Below are positions 31,620 to 38,998 of a stretch of 38,998 bases of DNA, in pieces. The stretch covers positions 1 to 38,998 of the forward strand of contig NZ_ASXG01000008.1 of the NCBI RefSeq assembly GCF_000411975.1. The letters are read 5' to 3'. Each line of letters begins with the position of its first letter. Within the stretch, counting starts at the first letter, position 1. The notes under the pieces were generated by a model. The model searched no databases. It had not been told where the DNA came from and saw only the letters and a list, made by a program, of their open reading frames with translations. Made by a program: the position numbers and the translations under genes. This DNA comes from Amycolatopsis orientalis DSM 43388. Its GTDB lineage: Bacteria > Actinomycetota > Actinomycetes > Mycobacteriales > Pseudonocardiaceae.

Positions 31620-33176
31620 GTGAGTGCGTTGAAGGAAGCTCCGCCGGCCGCCCGGCCGCGGCTGTCGCTGGGCATCGCGACGTTCATCGGGCTGGTTTCG
31701 CTGGCCGTCGCGCTGGGCGTGGGACATCTGGTCGCCGCGTTCGTCGGGTACAACTCGTCGCCGTTCGTCGCGGTCGCGGACTTCGTCATCGCACACAGCC
31801 CGCGCGCCGTCGTCGTGTGGGCGGAGCAGACGATCGGGACCGCCGACAAGACCGTGCTCAAGATCGGTCTGGCCGTGGTGCTGCTGGGCTTCGCGGTGCT
31901 CGCCGGACAGCTTTCGCGCCGCCGCCCGTTGCCCGGCCAACTGCTGGTGCTCGTGGTCGGCGCGTTCGGGATCTACGCGGTGTTCGAGCGCACGGACGTC
32001 GGACAGCTCGCCTTGCTGTCTCCGGTGCTGGCGCTGGGTGCTGCGCTCATGGTGTTCGGCTGGCTGCACAAACGCGCGCTGCCGCCGGAAGGCGAACCGC
32101 GGCAAGGACTCAGCCGGCGCCAGGTGTTGCAGCGCGGCGCGGGAATCGCGGCCGGCGCGGGCGTGGCGGCGATCGTCGGCGAGGTCGTGTCCACCAGCAG
32201 CAGCGCGACCGGTTCCCGCGCGTCCATCGGGCCGTTGGTCGCGGCGAAGAAAGCCCCGCCGCTGCCGCCGGACGCGGATTTCCACAAGCTGGGGTCGCCG
32301 CCGTTCATCACGCCGAACGGGAGTTTCTACCGGATCGACACCGCGTTCGTCGTGCCGCAGGTGCGGGCCGAGGACTGGACTTTGAAGATCCACGGCATGG
32401 TCGACCGCGAGGTGAGCTTCTCCTACGCGGACATCCGGAACCGGCCGCTGGTCGAACGCGCCGTGACGCTCACCTGCGTCTCCAACGAGGTCGGCGGCGA
32501 CCTGATCTCCACCGCGAACTTCATCGGCGTGGACCTGGTCGATCTCCTGGACGCGGCGGGCGTGCAGGCGGGCGCGCAGCAGATGTACGCGACCAGCGTC
32601 GACGGCTTCACCTGCGGCACCCCGGCCAACGTCGCCCTCGACCCGGCACGCGGCGCGATGCTCGCGATCGGCATGAACGGCGAGCCGCTGCCGGTCGAAC
32701 ACGGTTTCCCGGCGCGGATCGTGATCCCCGGGCTGTACGGCTACGTCTCGGCCACCAAATGGGTCACCGACCTGGAATTCACCACCTGGGACGCGCGGCA
32801 GGCGTACTGGCTGCAGCGCGGCTGGGCGGAACAGGCCCCGATCAAGACCGAATCGCGGATCGACACCCCGGCCAGCGGAGCCTCGGTGCGCGCGGGCAAG
32901 GTCCGGGTGGCGGGGACGGCGTGGGCACAACACGTCGGGATCGCGAAGGTCGAGGTGCGCGTGGACCAGGGAGCGTGGCTTCCGGCGACGCTTTCGGCCG
33001 AAGTCAACAAGGACACCTGGCGGATGTGGTGGGCTGAAGTGCCAGCGCCGCCGGGCAGCCACACGGTGACCGTGCGGGCGACGGATCAGTCCGGCTACAC
33101 GCAGACGGACCACCCGGCGGACCCGGTGCCAGACGGTGCGACCGGGTGGCACCGGGTGCCGTTCACGGCTGCCTGA
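31620..33176 (+). CDS. Molybdopterin-dependent oxidoreductase fused to a membrane domain
   Basis: The 518-residue protein joins a membrane domain with about four helices (17-43, 78-98, 106-123 and 130-148) to a sulfite oxidase-type molybdenum domain (about 215-405) and an Ig-like dimerisation domain (about 415-518). The predicted molybdenum ligand is C286 in VTLTCVSNEVGG. Between membrane and catalytic parts is a Tat-like segment, SRRQVLQRGAGIAAGAG (165-181), so the enzyme domain would sit outside the membrane. Substrate is unknown (sulfite or another oxyanion or sulfoxide). GTG 31620 starts 58 bases after the glutaredoxin gene, suggesting one unit. Confidence 0.92.
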   Translation: MSALKEAPPAARPRLSLGIATFIGLVSLAVALGVGHLVAAFVGYNSSPFVAVADFVIAHSPRAVVVWAEQTIGTADKTVLKIGLAVVLLGFAVLAGQLSRRRPLPGQLLVLVVGAFGIYAVFERTDVGQLALLSPVLALGAALMVFGWLHKRALPPEGEPRQGLSRRQVLQRGAGIAAGAGVAAIVGEVVSTSSSATGSRASIGPLVAAKKAPPLPPDADFHKLGSPPFITPNGSFYRIDTAFVVPQVRAEDWTLKIHGMVDREVSFSYADIRNRPLVERAVTLTCVSNEVGGDLISTANFIGVDLVDLLDAAGVQAGAQQMYATSVDGFTCGTPANVALDPARGAMLAIGMNGEPLPVEHGFPARIVIPGLYGYVSATKWVTDLEFTTWDARQAYWLQRGWAEQAPIKTESRIDTPASGASVRAGKVRVAGTAWAQHVGIAKVEVRVDQGAWLPATLSAEVNKDTWRMWWAEVPAPPGSHTVTVRATDQSGYTQTDHPADPVPDGATGWHRVPFTAA

Positions 33177-33785
33177 ACGCGGGCTGGTGAGCGCGGTCGG
33201 GGGAGGTGGGTTCGCGAGCACCGTTCGTCCCGGTGACGAGGTGCTCCGCGAGCTGGACGTCCACGACGCAACCTTGTCCCTTCGCGAAATCGGACTTCGT
33301 CGCATGCTGGCCCTCTACGGTGACCCCCGAGCCGCCGGAACCTCGCGAGACGTCGAAACCGGCACGGTGTTGGCCGCGGGCTAGTGGCATTGCGGACCAC
33401 TCATCTCCGGCTTGGGCACCGAAGTGTGAAGCATTGCGCCGAGGTCTTGGGGCTGGTGAGGCCGCAGGGCTTCTGGGAATCCATCTTCTTCGCCTACGGA
33501 GCGAGTGCTGCGCGCGGGACGAGAACCGGGACGGGTTACCCGAGGTAGTTGATCACCGGCAGCTGGCCCGGCCACCGGCGACGGCAAGCTCCATTGTGCT
33601 TCTGGTCATGCGGATGACCAGTGACTTTGTGCATGCGTTCACAAGTGGACTACCGTAGTAACCCGTCCCCGCGAGGACCGGCATCGAACCGGACGGAAGC
33701 CGTGGGGTCAAGGGTTGGTTTTCCACTGCCGGGCTGGCAGGCGGGGGACAGTGCGGGCACGAAGCCGGATTGAGGAGAAGTCAGC
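33177..33785. other. 609-base gene-free stretch upstream of rex
   Basis: No convincing gene is present; a 65-codon frame at 33187-33384 has no ribosome site or recognisable family. The stretch holds a Rex operator at 33627-33644, so the rex-hem promoter should be near 33600-33660, with a leader of about 140 bases. Confidence 0.6.
33627..33644. promoter_or_regulatory. Rex operator (ROP) upstream of rex-hemACD
   Basis: TTGTGCATGCGTTCACAA differs at one position from the Rex consensus TTGTGAANNNNTTCACAA. It is 141 bases upstream of the rex start. In Streptomyces Rex represses its own rex-hemACD operon through such a site and is released by NADH. Confidence 0.8.
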
Positions 33786-35012
33786 GTGGTGACACAGCGG
33801 GGCGGGCGCGGCGGTGCCGAACCGCCGGCCACGCCTCCCCGCGACGAATCCGACTCCGCCGAACCCGCTCCGCCGGCCGGGCGCCGGTCCGGCGGGCGGC
33901 ACGCCGCGGGCAGTCGCCGTCGGGCTTCGGTGAGCGAGAACGGCTTGGCGCGCAACGGAAACTCCGAATCCGGGCACGACCAGGTCGCCGGGGGCGGAGA
34001 GCACGCCGCGGGCAACGGCCGGGCCGCCGCGTCGAGCAACGGCCGGGCCCCCGCAGCCGGCAACGGCCGCGCCAGCCGGGCAGCCGCCCGCGCCGCCGCC
34101 GAAGCCCAGGCTGAAACGGAGACCGACACCAAACCCCGCACCCGCCGTGCGGCGCGGACCTCGCGCGCCACCCCGGATGCCGACAACGCCCCGACCGCCG
34201 AGATGCCCGCCGTCTCCGACGCGGAAGACACCGCGGTCCGCGCGAAGCAGATCCCCGAGGCCGCCGTCGCCCGGTTGGCCGTCTACCTGCGGATTCTGTC
34301 CGGATTGGCCGAACAGGGCGCGACCACCGTCTCCAGTGAAGAACTCTCCGCCGCGGCGGGCGTGAACTCCGCCAAGCTCCGCAAAGACCTCTCGTACCTG
34401 GGCTCGTACGGCACCCGCGGGGTCGGTTACGAGGTGCAGGTGCTCGTCAGCCAGATCGAGCGGATCCTCGGGCTCACCCGGCAGCACCGCGTCGCCGTCG
34501 TCGGCATCGGCAACCTCGGCCACGCGCTCGCCAACTACGGCGGGTTCCCCGGCCGCGGCTTCCCGGTCGAGGCGCTCTTCGACCTCGACCCCGACCTGAT
34601 CGGCGTGCCCGTAGGGGGTCTCCCGGTCTCCCACATGGACGACATTCCTCGCGTTTGCTCCGAAAGGGAGATTTCCGTGGGGATCATCGCCACACCTCCT
34701 ACCGCCGCGCAGTCGGTATGCGACAGGCTGGTAGCAGGCGGCGTCCAGTGCATCCTCAACTTCGCGCCGGTAGTGCTCCAGGTGCCGGCACACGTCGAGG
34801 TCCGCAAGGTCGACCTGGCCGTCGAGCTGCAGATCCTCTCGTTCCACGTGGCTCGGCGCGCCGACAGCGCGGCCGGTGCGGGCAGCGTCGGAGCCACCGG
34901 GGAAAACCCGGGGAATACCGGGTTACCCGGCACCGGCCTGCCCGCCGACAATGGCAGCGGCGGACGTAACGGCGCCGGTACGGACGGCGGTCTCGGAATG
35001 GTGGTGCGCTGA
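33786..35012 (+). CDS. rex: Redox-sensing transcriptional repressor Rex, with long N-terminal extension
   Basis: Rex binds DNA at a low NADH/NAD+ ratio and leaves it when NADH rises. The 408-residue protein has a winged-helix domain (about 156-230, with [21 protein letters not shown]) and a Rossmann domain (about 235-365, with [16 protein letters not shown]). Usual Rex proteins have 210-260 residues. Here about 155 low-complexity residues precede the core, with repeated NGRA units, and about 40 Gly/Asn-rich residues follow it. GAGGAGA at 33772-33778, seven bases before GTG 33786, supports translation of the extension. The stop overlaps the hemA start (TGATG). Confidence 0.94.
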   Translation: MVTQRGGRGGAEPPATPPRDESDSAEPAPPAGRRSGGRHAAGSRRRASVSENGLARNGNSESGHDQVAGGGEHAAGNGRAAASSNGRAPAAGNGRASRAAARAAAEAQAETETDTKPRTRRAARTSRATPDADNAPTAEMPAVSDAEDTAVRAKQIPEAAVARLAVYLRILSGLAEQGATTVSSEELSAAAGVNSAKLRKDLSYLGSYGTRGVGYEVQVLVSQIERILGLTRQHRVAVVGIGNLGHALANYGGFPGRGFPVEALFDLDPDLIGVPVGGLPVSHMDDIPRVCSEREISVGIIATPPTAAQSVCDRLVAGGVQCILNFAPVVLQVPAHVEVRKVDLAVELQILSFHVARRADSAAGAGSVGATGENPGNTGLPGTGLPADNGSGGRNGAGTDGGLGMVVR

Positions 35013-36325
35013 TGAGCGTGTTGGCGGTCGGGCTCTCCCATCGCAGTGCGGATCTCGGCACGCTCGAGCGCGCGGCGATCCCCGCGGACGAGCTGACCAA
35101 GGTCCTGCACGACCTGCAGCAGGCGGAGCACATCAGCGAGGTCATGCTCGTCTCGACGTGCAACCGCATCGAGGTCTACGCCGTGGTCGAGACGTTCCAC
35201 GGCGGCGTCAACGACGTCTCGGAGGTGCTCTCCCGCAAAGCCGGGATGGAGCCCGCCGAGCTGTACGACAGCCTGTACGTGCACTACGCCGGCGCGGCCG
35301 TCGAGCATCTGTTCTCCGTCGCCTCGGGCCTCGACTCGATGGTGGTCGGCGAGACGCAGATCCTCGGCCAGGTCCGCTCCGCGTACGCGACCGCGCGCGA
35401 CGCCGGCACGGTCGGCCGCACGCTGCACGAGCTGATCCAGACCACGCTGCGCGTCGGCAAGCGCGTGCACTCCGAAACCGGGCTCGACCAGCTCGGCGCG
35501 TCCGTCGTGTCCGAGGCGCTGGCCGCCGCGGGGGACATCGCGGGCAAGCACGCGCTGATCGTCGGGGCCGGTTCGATGGGCGCGCTCGCCGCGTCCCAGC
35601 TGCGCAAGGCCGGGATCGCCGAGATCACCGTGGCCAACCGCACCGAAGCCAACGCCGCCCGGCTGGCCGAGAAGGTCGTCGCGGAGGGGATTCCGGCCCG
35701 CTCGGTGCCGCTGGCCGAGCTGGCCGGCGCGGTCGAGCTGGCCGACCTGGTCGTGGCGTGCACCGGCGCGCAGGACGCCGTCTTCCTCGCCGGGCATGTG
35801 CCCGCGCGGGCGGGGCGTCGGCTGGTCGTGTGCGACCTCGGGCTGCCCAAGGACGTCGACCCCGCGGTGGCCGAACTCGCCGACGTCACCGTGGTCGACC
35901 TGGAGACCATCCAGCGCCGCATGCGCGACGCCGGGGCCCCGACCACCGAGCGGCAGACCGCCAAAGCCAACGGCATCGTGCTCGACGAGGTGCGCGAGTA
36001 CCTCGCCGGACAGCGCAGCGCCGAGGTCACGCCCACGGTCACCGCGCTGCGCAGGCGCGCGGCCGAGGTGGTGGACGCGGAACTGCTCCGCCTGGACAAC
36101 CGGCTGCCGGAACTCGACAGCCAGGTTCGCGAAGAGGTCGGCCGCACGGTTCGCCGCGTGGTCGACAAGCTGCTGCACGCGCCGACGGTGCGGGTCAAGC
36201 AGCTGGCCGCCGAGACGGCCGACACCGACTACGCCAACGCGTTGCGGGAACTGTTCTGCCTCGACCCGCAGGCTCCTGCGGCCGTGGCGACCCCGACAGC
36301 GCCGGAATCCGAGAAGAAGCGGTAA
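35012..36325 (+). CDS. hemA: Glutamyl-tRNA reductase
   Basis: HemA reduces glutamyl-tRNA to glutamate-1-semialdehyde, the first step of the C5 heme pathway. The 437-residue protein has the catalytic C50 in [32 protein letters not shown], the NADPH-binding motif [13 protein letters not shown], and ANRTEANA. The C-terminal dimerisation helices run from about 330. ATG 35012 overlaps the rex stop by one base, so translation is coupled and heme synthesis is under redox control. The C-terminal tail after [10 protein letters not shown] is a short variable stretch. Confidence 0.97.
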   Translation: MSVLAVGLSHRSADLGTLERAAIPADELTKVLHDLQQAEHISEVMLVSTCNRIEVYAVVETFHGGVNDVSEVLSRKAGMEPAELYDSLYVHYAGAAVEHLFSVASGLDSMVVGETQILGQVRSAYATARDAGTVGRTLHELIQTTLRVGKRVHSETGLDQLGASVVSEALAAAGDIAGKHALIVGAGSMGALAASQLRKAGIAEITVANRTEANAARLAEKVVAEGIPARSVPLAELAGAVELADLVVACTGAQDAVFLAGHVPARAGRRLVVCDLGLPKDVDPAVAELADVTVVDLETIQRRMRDAGAPTTERQTAKANGIVLDEVREYLAGQRSAEVTPTVTALRRRAAEVVDAELLRLDNRLPELDSQVREEVGRTVRRVVDKLLHAPTVRVKQLAAETADTDYANALRELFCLDPQAPAAVATPTAPESEKKR

Positions 36326-37273
36326 GTGACCAGAGTCATTCGCATCGGCACGCGGGGCAGCAAGCTCGCCCTCGCGCAGACCGGGATCGTCGCCGACACC
36401 ATCCGCGCCACCGGGGCGGAGGTGGAGATCGTCACCGTCACCACGCCCGGCGACCTCTCCAGCGCCCCGATCTCACAGATCGGCGTCGGCGTGTTCACCT
36501 CGGCGCTGCGGGAAGCGTTGCTGCGCAACGAGATCGACGTCGCCGTGCACTCGTACAAGGACCTGCCCACCGCACCCGAACCGGGCCTCGTGCTGGCCGC
36601 GGTGCCCCCGCGCGAGGACCCGCGCGACGCGCTCATCGCGCGCGACGGCCTCACCCTCGGCGAGCTTCCGCCGGGCTCGAAGGTCGGCACCGGCGCGGCC
36701 CGGCGGATGGCGCAGCTGCGCGCGCTCGGTCTCGGTTTGGAAATCGTGCCGATTCGAGGCAATATCGATACCCGCATGCGCAAGGTGACCGACGGCGAGC
36801 TGGATGCCGTGGTGCTCGCGCGTGCCGGACTGGCCAGGGTCGGCCGGGTGGACGAGATCACCGAAACCCTCGACCCGATCCAGATGCTGCCCGCCCCCGC
36901 GCAGGGGGCGCTGGCGCTGGAATGCCGGGCCGCCGACGTGGACATCGAGCACCTGCTCGCGTCCGCGGTGGACGACGAGAGCACGCGGGCCGCGGTGACG
37001 GCCGAACGGGCTCTGCTCGCCGCGCTCGAGGCCGGGTGCAGCGCGCCGGTGGGCGCGCTCGCCGAGGTCGTCGAGGACCTCGACGACGAGGGCGCGGTGG
37101 TGGAACGGATCTCGCTGCGCGGCACCGCTGCCGTCGAGGGCGAGAACGGCGGCGTCGACATGGTGCGGGCGTCCGCGATCGCCGGGATCGGCGAGGCGGA
37201 GAAGCTCGGCCGGGAACTGGCCGCCGAACTGCTTGACCTGGGAGCCGGGGCGCTGCTCGGCCCCGCGCTGTGA
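36326..37273 (+). CDS. hemC: Porphobilinogen deaminase (hydroxymethylbilane synthase)
   Basis: HemC joins four porphobilinogen units into hydroxymethylbilane. The 315-residue protein has [11 protein letters not shown] (8-18), the catalytic D79 in [11 protein letters not shown], the substrate-binding arginines in [11 protein letters not shown] and [11 protein letters not shown], and the dipyrromethane-binding C238 in [12 protein letters not shown]. Length is normal. GTG 36326 follows the hemA stop directly with no gap. A GAGAAGAAG tract inside the end of hemA (36311-36319) may act as ribosome site. Confidence 0.97.
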   Translation: MTRVIRIGTRGSKLALAQTGIVADTIRATGAEVEIVTVTTPGDLSSAPISQIGVGVFTSALREALLRNEIDVAVHSYKDLPTAPEPGLVLAAVPPREDPRDALIARDGLTLGELPPGSKVGTGAARRMAQLRALGLGLEIVPIRGNIDTRMRKVTDGELDAVVLARAGLARVGRVDEITETLDPIQMLPAPAQGALALECRAADVDIEHLLASAVDDESTRAAVTAERALLAALEAGCSAPVGALAEVVEDLDDEGAVVERISLRGTAAVEGENGGVDMVRASAIAGIGEAEKLGRELAAELLDLGAGALLGPAL

Positions 37274-37355
37274 CGCCAGCCGTCACCGACCCGCACGACC
37301 TGCCCGACACCAGCGGCCGGAGCACCGGCCGCCCAAGAGGAGAAGAACACCAACG

Positions 37356-38888
37356 ATGACCCCTGCTCGCAAGACCGCCGGGCGCGTCGCCTTCGTGGGC
37401 TCGGGCCCCGGGGACGCCGGGCTGCTCACCGTCCGCGCCCAGGAACTCCTGGCCAAGGCCGAGGTCGTGGTGACCGACCCGGACGTGCCGGCCAGCGTGC
37501 TCGCGTTCGCGGCTTCGGAAGCCGAGGTCCGCCCCGCCGTCGGCGAACCGTCCGATGTCGCCAAGGACCTGACCGCCGAGGCCAAGGCCGGCCGGCTCGC
37601 GCTGCGGCTGGTCTCCGGCGACCCGCTGACCAGCCCGGCCGTCGTGGCCGAGGTCCAGGCCGTCGCCCGCACCTCCGCCGTGTTCGACGTCATCCCGGGC
37701 GTCGCGCCGGGCACCGCCGTGCCGGCGTACGCGGGGGTCGCGCTCGGCGGCACCTACACCGAGGCGGACGTGCGCGGCGAGGTCGACTGGGGCGCGCTGG
37801 CCGCGTCCCCCGGCCCGATCGTGCTGCACGCGACCTCGGCGCACCTGGCCGAGGCGGCGAGCCAGCTCACCGAGAAGGGGCTGCCGGCGACCACCCCGGT
37901 CGCGGTCACCGCGAACGGCACCATCAACACCCAGCGCACGCTGGACACCACCCTCGCGTCGGTCGCGAACGACGCGGGCGAACTGGTCGGCCCGCTGGTC
38001 GTGACGGTCGGGCAGGCCGCCGGGCAGCGCTCGAAGCTGTCCTGGTGGGAGTCGCGCGCGCTGTACGGCTGGAAGGTCCTGGTGCCGCGCACCAAGGAGC
38101 AGGCGGGCGAGATGGCCGAGCGGTTGCGCGGCCACGGCGCGACCTCGCACGAGGTGCCGACGATCTCCGTCGAGCCGCCGCGCAGCCCGGCGCAGATGGA
38201 GCGGTCCGTCAAGGGCCTGGTCGACGGCCGGTACCAGTGGATCGTCTTCACCTCCACCAACGCGGTCCGCGCGGTGTGGGAGAAGTTCGAGGAGTTCGGC
38301 CTGGACGCGCGCGCGTTCTCCGGCGTGAAGATCGCCTGCGTCGGCGAATCGACCGCGGCGAAGGTGCGTTCGTTCGGGATCATTCCGGAGCTGGTTCCGA
38401 CCGGCGAGCAGTCGTCCGAGGGGCTGCTGGCCGAGTTCCCGCCGTATGACGACGTGCTGGACCCGGTGAACCGCGTCCTGCTGCCGCGGGCGGACATCGC
38501 TACCGAGATCCTGTCGGCCGGTCTGGTCGAGCGGGGCTGGGAAGTGGACGACGTCACGGCTTACCGGACTGTGCGGGCCGCGCCGCCGCCCGCCGAGACT
38601 CGCGAGATGATCAAGACCGGCGGGTTCGACGCGGTCTGCTTCACCTCGTCGTCGACCGTGCGGAACCTGGTGGGTATTGCTGGGAAGCCGCACACGCGCA
38701 CGTTGGTCGCGTGCATTGGGCCGAAGACCGCCGAGACCGCGGTGGAGTTCGGTCTGCGGGTGGATGTTCAGCCGGAGAAGGCTGATGTGCCGCATTTGGT
38801 GGACGCGCTGGCGGAGCACGCGGCTCGGCTTCGGGCGGAGGGGGCGTTGCCTCCGCCGCGGAAGGCTAAGCGGACTCGGCGTAGTTGA
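37356..38888 (+). CDS. hemD: Uroporphyrinogen-III synthase with N-terminal CobA-like methyltransferase domain
   Basis: The 510-residue fusion has a CobA/SUMT-like domain (about 8-240) and a HemD domain (about 255-495, with VFTSTNAVRAVWEKF, VACIGPKTAETAVEFGL and CFTSSSTVRNLVG). HemD closes hydroxymethylbilane to uroporphyrinogen III. The first methylase motif is good (VAFVGSGPGDAGLLTVRAQELL), but later ones are weak: SGDP replaces the usual GGDP stretch, and the expected glycine-rich continuation is missing. The methylase half may be inactive or altered. ATG 37356 has AAGAGGAGAAG about 11 bases upstream. The 82-base gap after hemC is the largest in the rex-hem operon. Confidence 0.93.
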   Translation: MTPARKTAGRVAFVGSGPGDAGLLTVRAQELLAKAEVVVTDPDVPASVLAFAASEAEVRPAVGEPSDVAKDLTAEAKAGRLALRLVSGDPLTSPAVVAEVQAVARTSAVFDVIPGVAPGTAVPAYAGVALGGTYTEADVRGEVDWGALAASPGPIVLHATSAHLAEAASQLTEKGLPATTPVAVTANGTINTQRTLDTTLASVANDAGELVGPLVVTVGQAAGQRSKLSWWESRALYGWKVLVPRTKEQAGEMAERLRGHGATSHEVPTISVEPPRSPAQMERSVKGLVDGRYQWIVFTSTNAVRAVWEKFEEFGLDARAFSGVKIACVGESTAAKVRSFGIIPELVPTGEQSSEGLLAEFPPYDDVLDPVNRVLLPRADIATEILSAGLVERGWEVDDVTAYRTVRAAPPPAETREMIKTGGFDAVCFTSSSTVRNLVGIAGKPHTRTLVACIGPKTAETAVEFGLRVDVQPEKADVPHLVDALAEHAARLRAEGALPPPRKAKRTRRS

Positions 38889-38901
38889 GGTTCCTCTCTT
38901 C

Positions 38902-38998
38902 GGCTCGTCGCCTGGCGGCGACATTGCGCCTCGGTGGTGAGACGGGCACCCCGATTTTTTAGTGTGACTACGGCGCGGGGGTGCTTGTCAAGGCGGGA
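38902..38998. repeat. Dispersed intergenic element A, copy 2, cut by the window end
   Basis: The 27 bases at 38902-38928 are identical to 5051-5077. GGGCACCCCGA recurs at 38944-38954 and the 21-base block at 38978-38998 equals 5128-5148. The distance between first and last block is 76 bases here and 77 in copy 1. The complementary arm seen in copy 1 should follow outside the window. It lies 13 bases after hemD. Confidence 0.8.

Noticed and set aside
29715..33305. A 1196-codon minus-strand frame opposite the ligase, glutaredoxin and oxidoreductase genes
   Set aside because: The plus strand carries clear family motifs throughout; the minus frame is Arg/Gln/His-rich without any domain.
33187..33384. 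A 65-codon plus-strand frame between the oxidoreductase and rex
   Set aside because: It has no ribosome site, no recognised family and mixed third-position usage. It could be a gene remnant but cannot be supported.
33206..33658. A 150-codon frame upstream of rex
   Set aside because: It would run through the Rex operator and its composition (Pro, Ser, Cys, Trp scattered) is not protein-like.

Overview
This 39 kb window looks like chromosomal core DNA of a high-GC mycelial actinomycete, most likely Amycolatopsis or another Pseudonocardiaceae. Base composition is strongly G+C rich, many genes start with GTG, and there are mycothiol synthesis (mshA), SenX3-RegX3, a 33-residue bS22-like protein and a BldN/RsbN sigma/anti-sigma pair. 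Gene order from murB to hemD follows Mycobacterium tuberculosis (murB, L,D-transpeptidase, mshA, YbjN-like gene, gpm1, senX3-regX3, ppx, Rv0497-like membrane protein, isomerase, thioesterase, proC, excisionase-like HTH, bS22, epimerase, acyltransferase, SerB1-like HAD protein, glutaredoxin, hemA-hemC-hemD). The bldN-rsbN pair and the rex-hemA arrangement match Streptomyces. The genus is inferred from this context, not proven.

Layout. 1-1450: a complete IS110-family element inserted in an intergenic repeat, with a noncoding left end that can be read as a bridge RNA. 1472-5026: five leftward genes (DUF2505 protein, methyltransferase, DedA protein, DinB/MDMPI-like protein, purU). 5027-5496: a repeat-rich intergenic stretch. 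5497-11462: murB, L,D-transpeptidase, alpha/beta hydrolase, mshA, YbjN-like protein and DUF4349 lipoprotein. 11884-17263: gpm, then three extra genes (lipoprotein, LuxR-type regulator, divergent aldo/keto reductase), then senX3-regX3. 17479-23326: ppx, a probable overlooked 51-residue ORF, a repeat-rich membrane protein, an isomerase with duplicated 3' tails, a thioesterase and proC. 23559-26407: HTH protein, bS22, epimerase and acyltransferase. 26524-29474 (leftward): HAD protein, rsbN and bldN. 29763-33176: acyl-CoA ligase, glutaredoxin and a membrane-fused molybdopterin oxidoreductase. 33786-38888: rex-hemA-hemC-hemD. 38902-38998: the start of a second copy of an intergenic repeat.

How the genes work together. 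murB and the L,D-transpeptidase act in peptidoglycan synthesis and cross-linking. mshA starts mycothiol synthesis. SenX3-RegX3 and Ppx point to phosphate and polyphosphate control. BldN-RsbN points to developmental control. Rex senses NADH/NAD+ and heads the heme genes; a Rex-type operator lies about 140 bp upstream of rex.

The most unusual item is the IS110 element. Removing it restores a repeat identical over 28 bp to a copy 3.9 kb away. The noncoding left end holds four short guide-like segments, in the order, strand sense and positions expected of a bridge RNA, matching that target and the element's own ends. No CRISPR array, tRNA, rRNA, biosynthetic cluster or defence island was seen.
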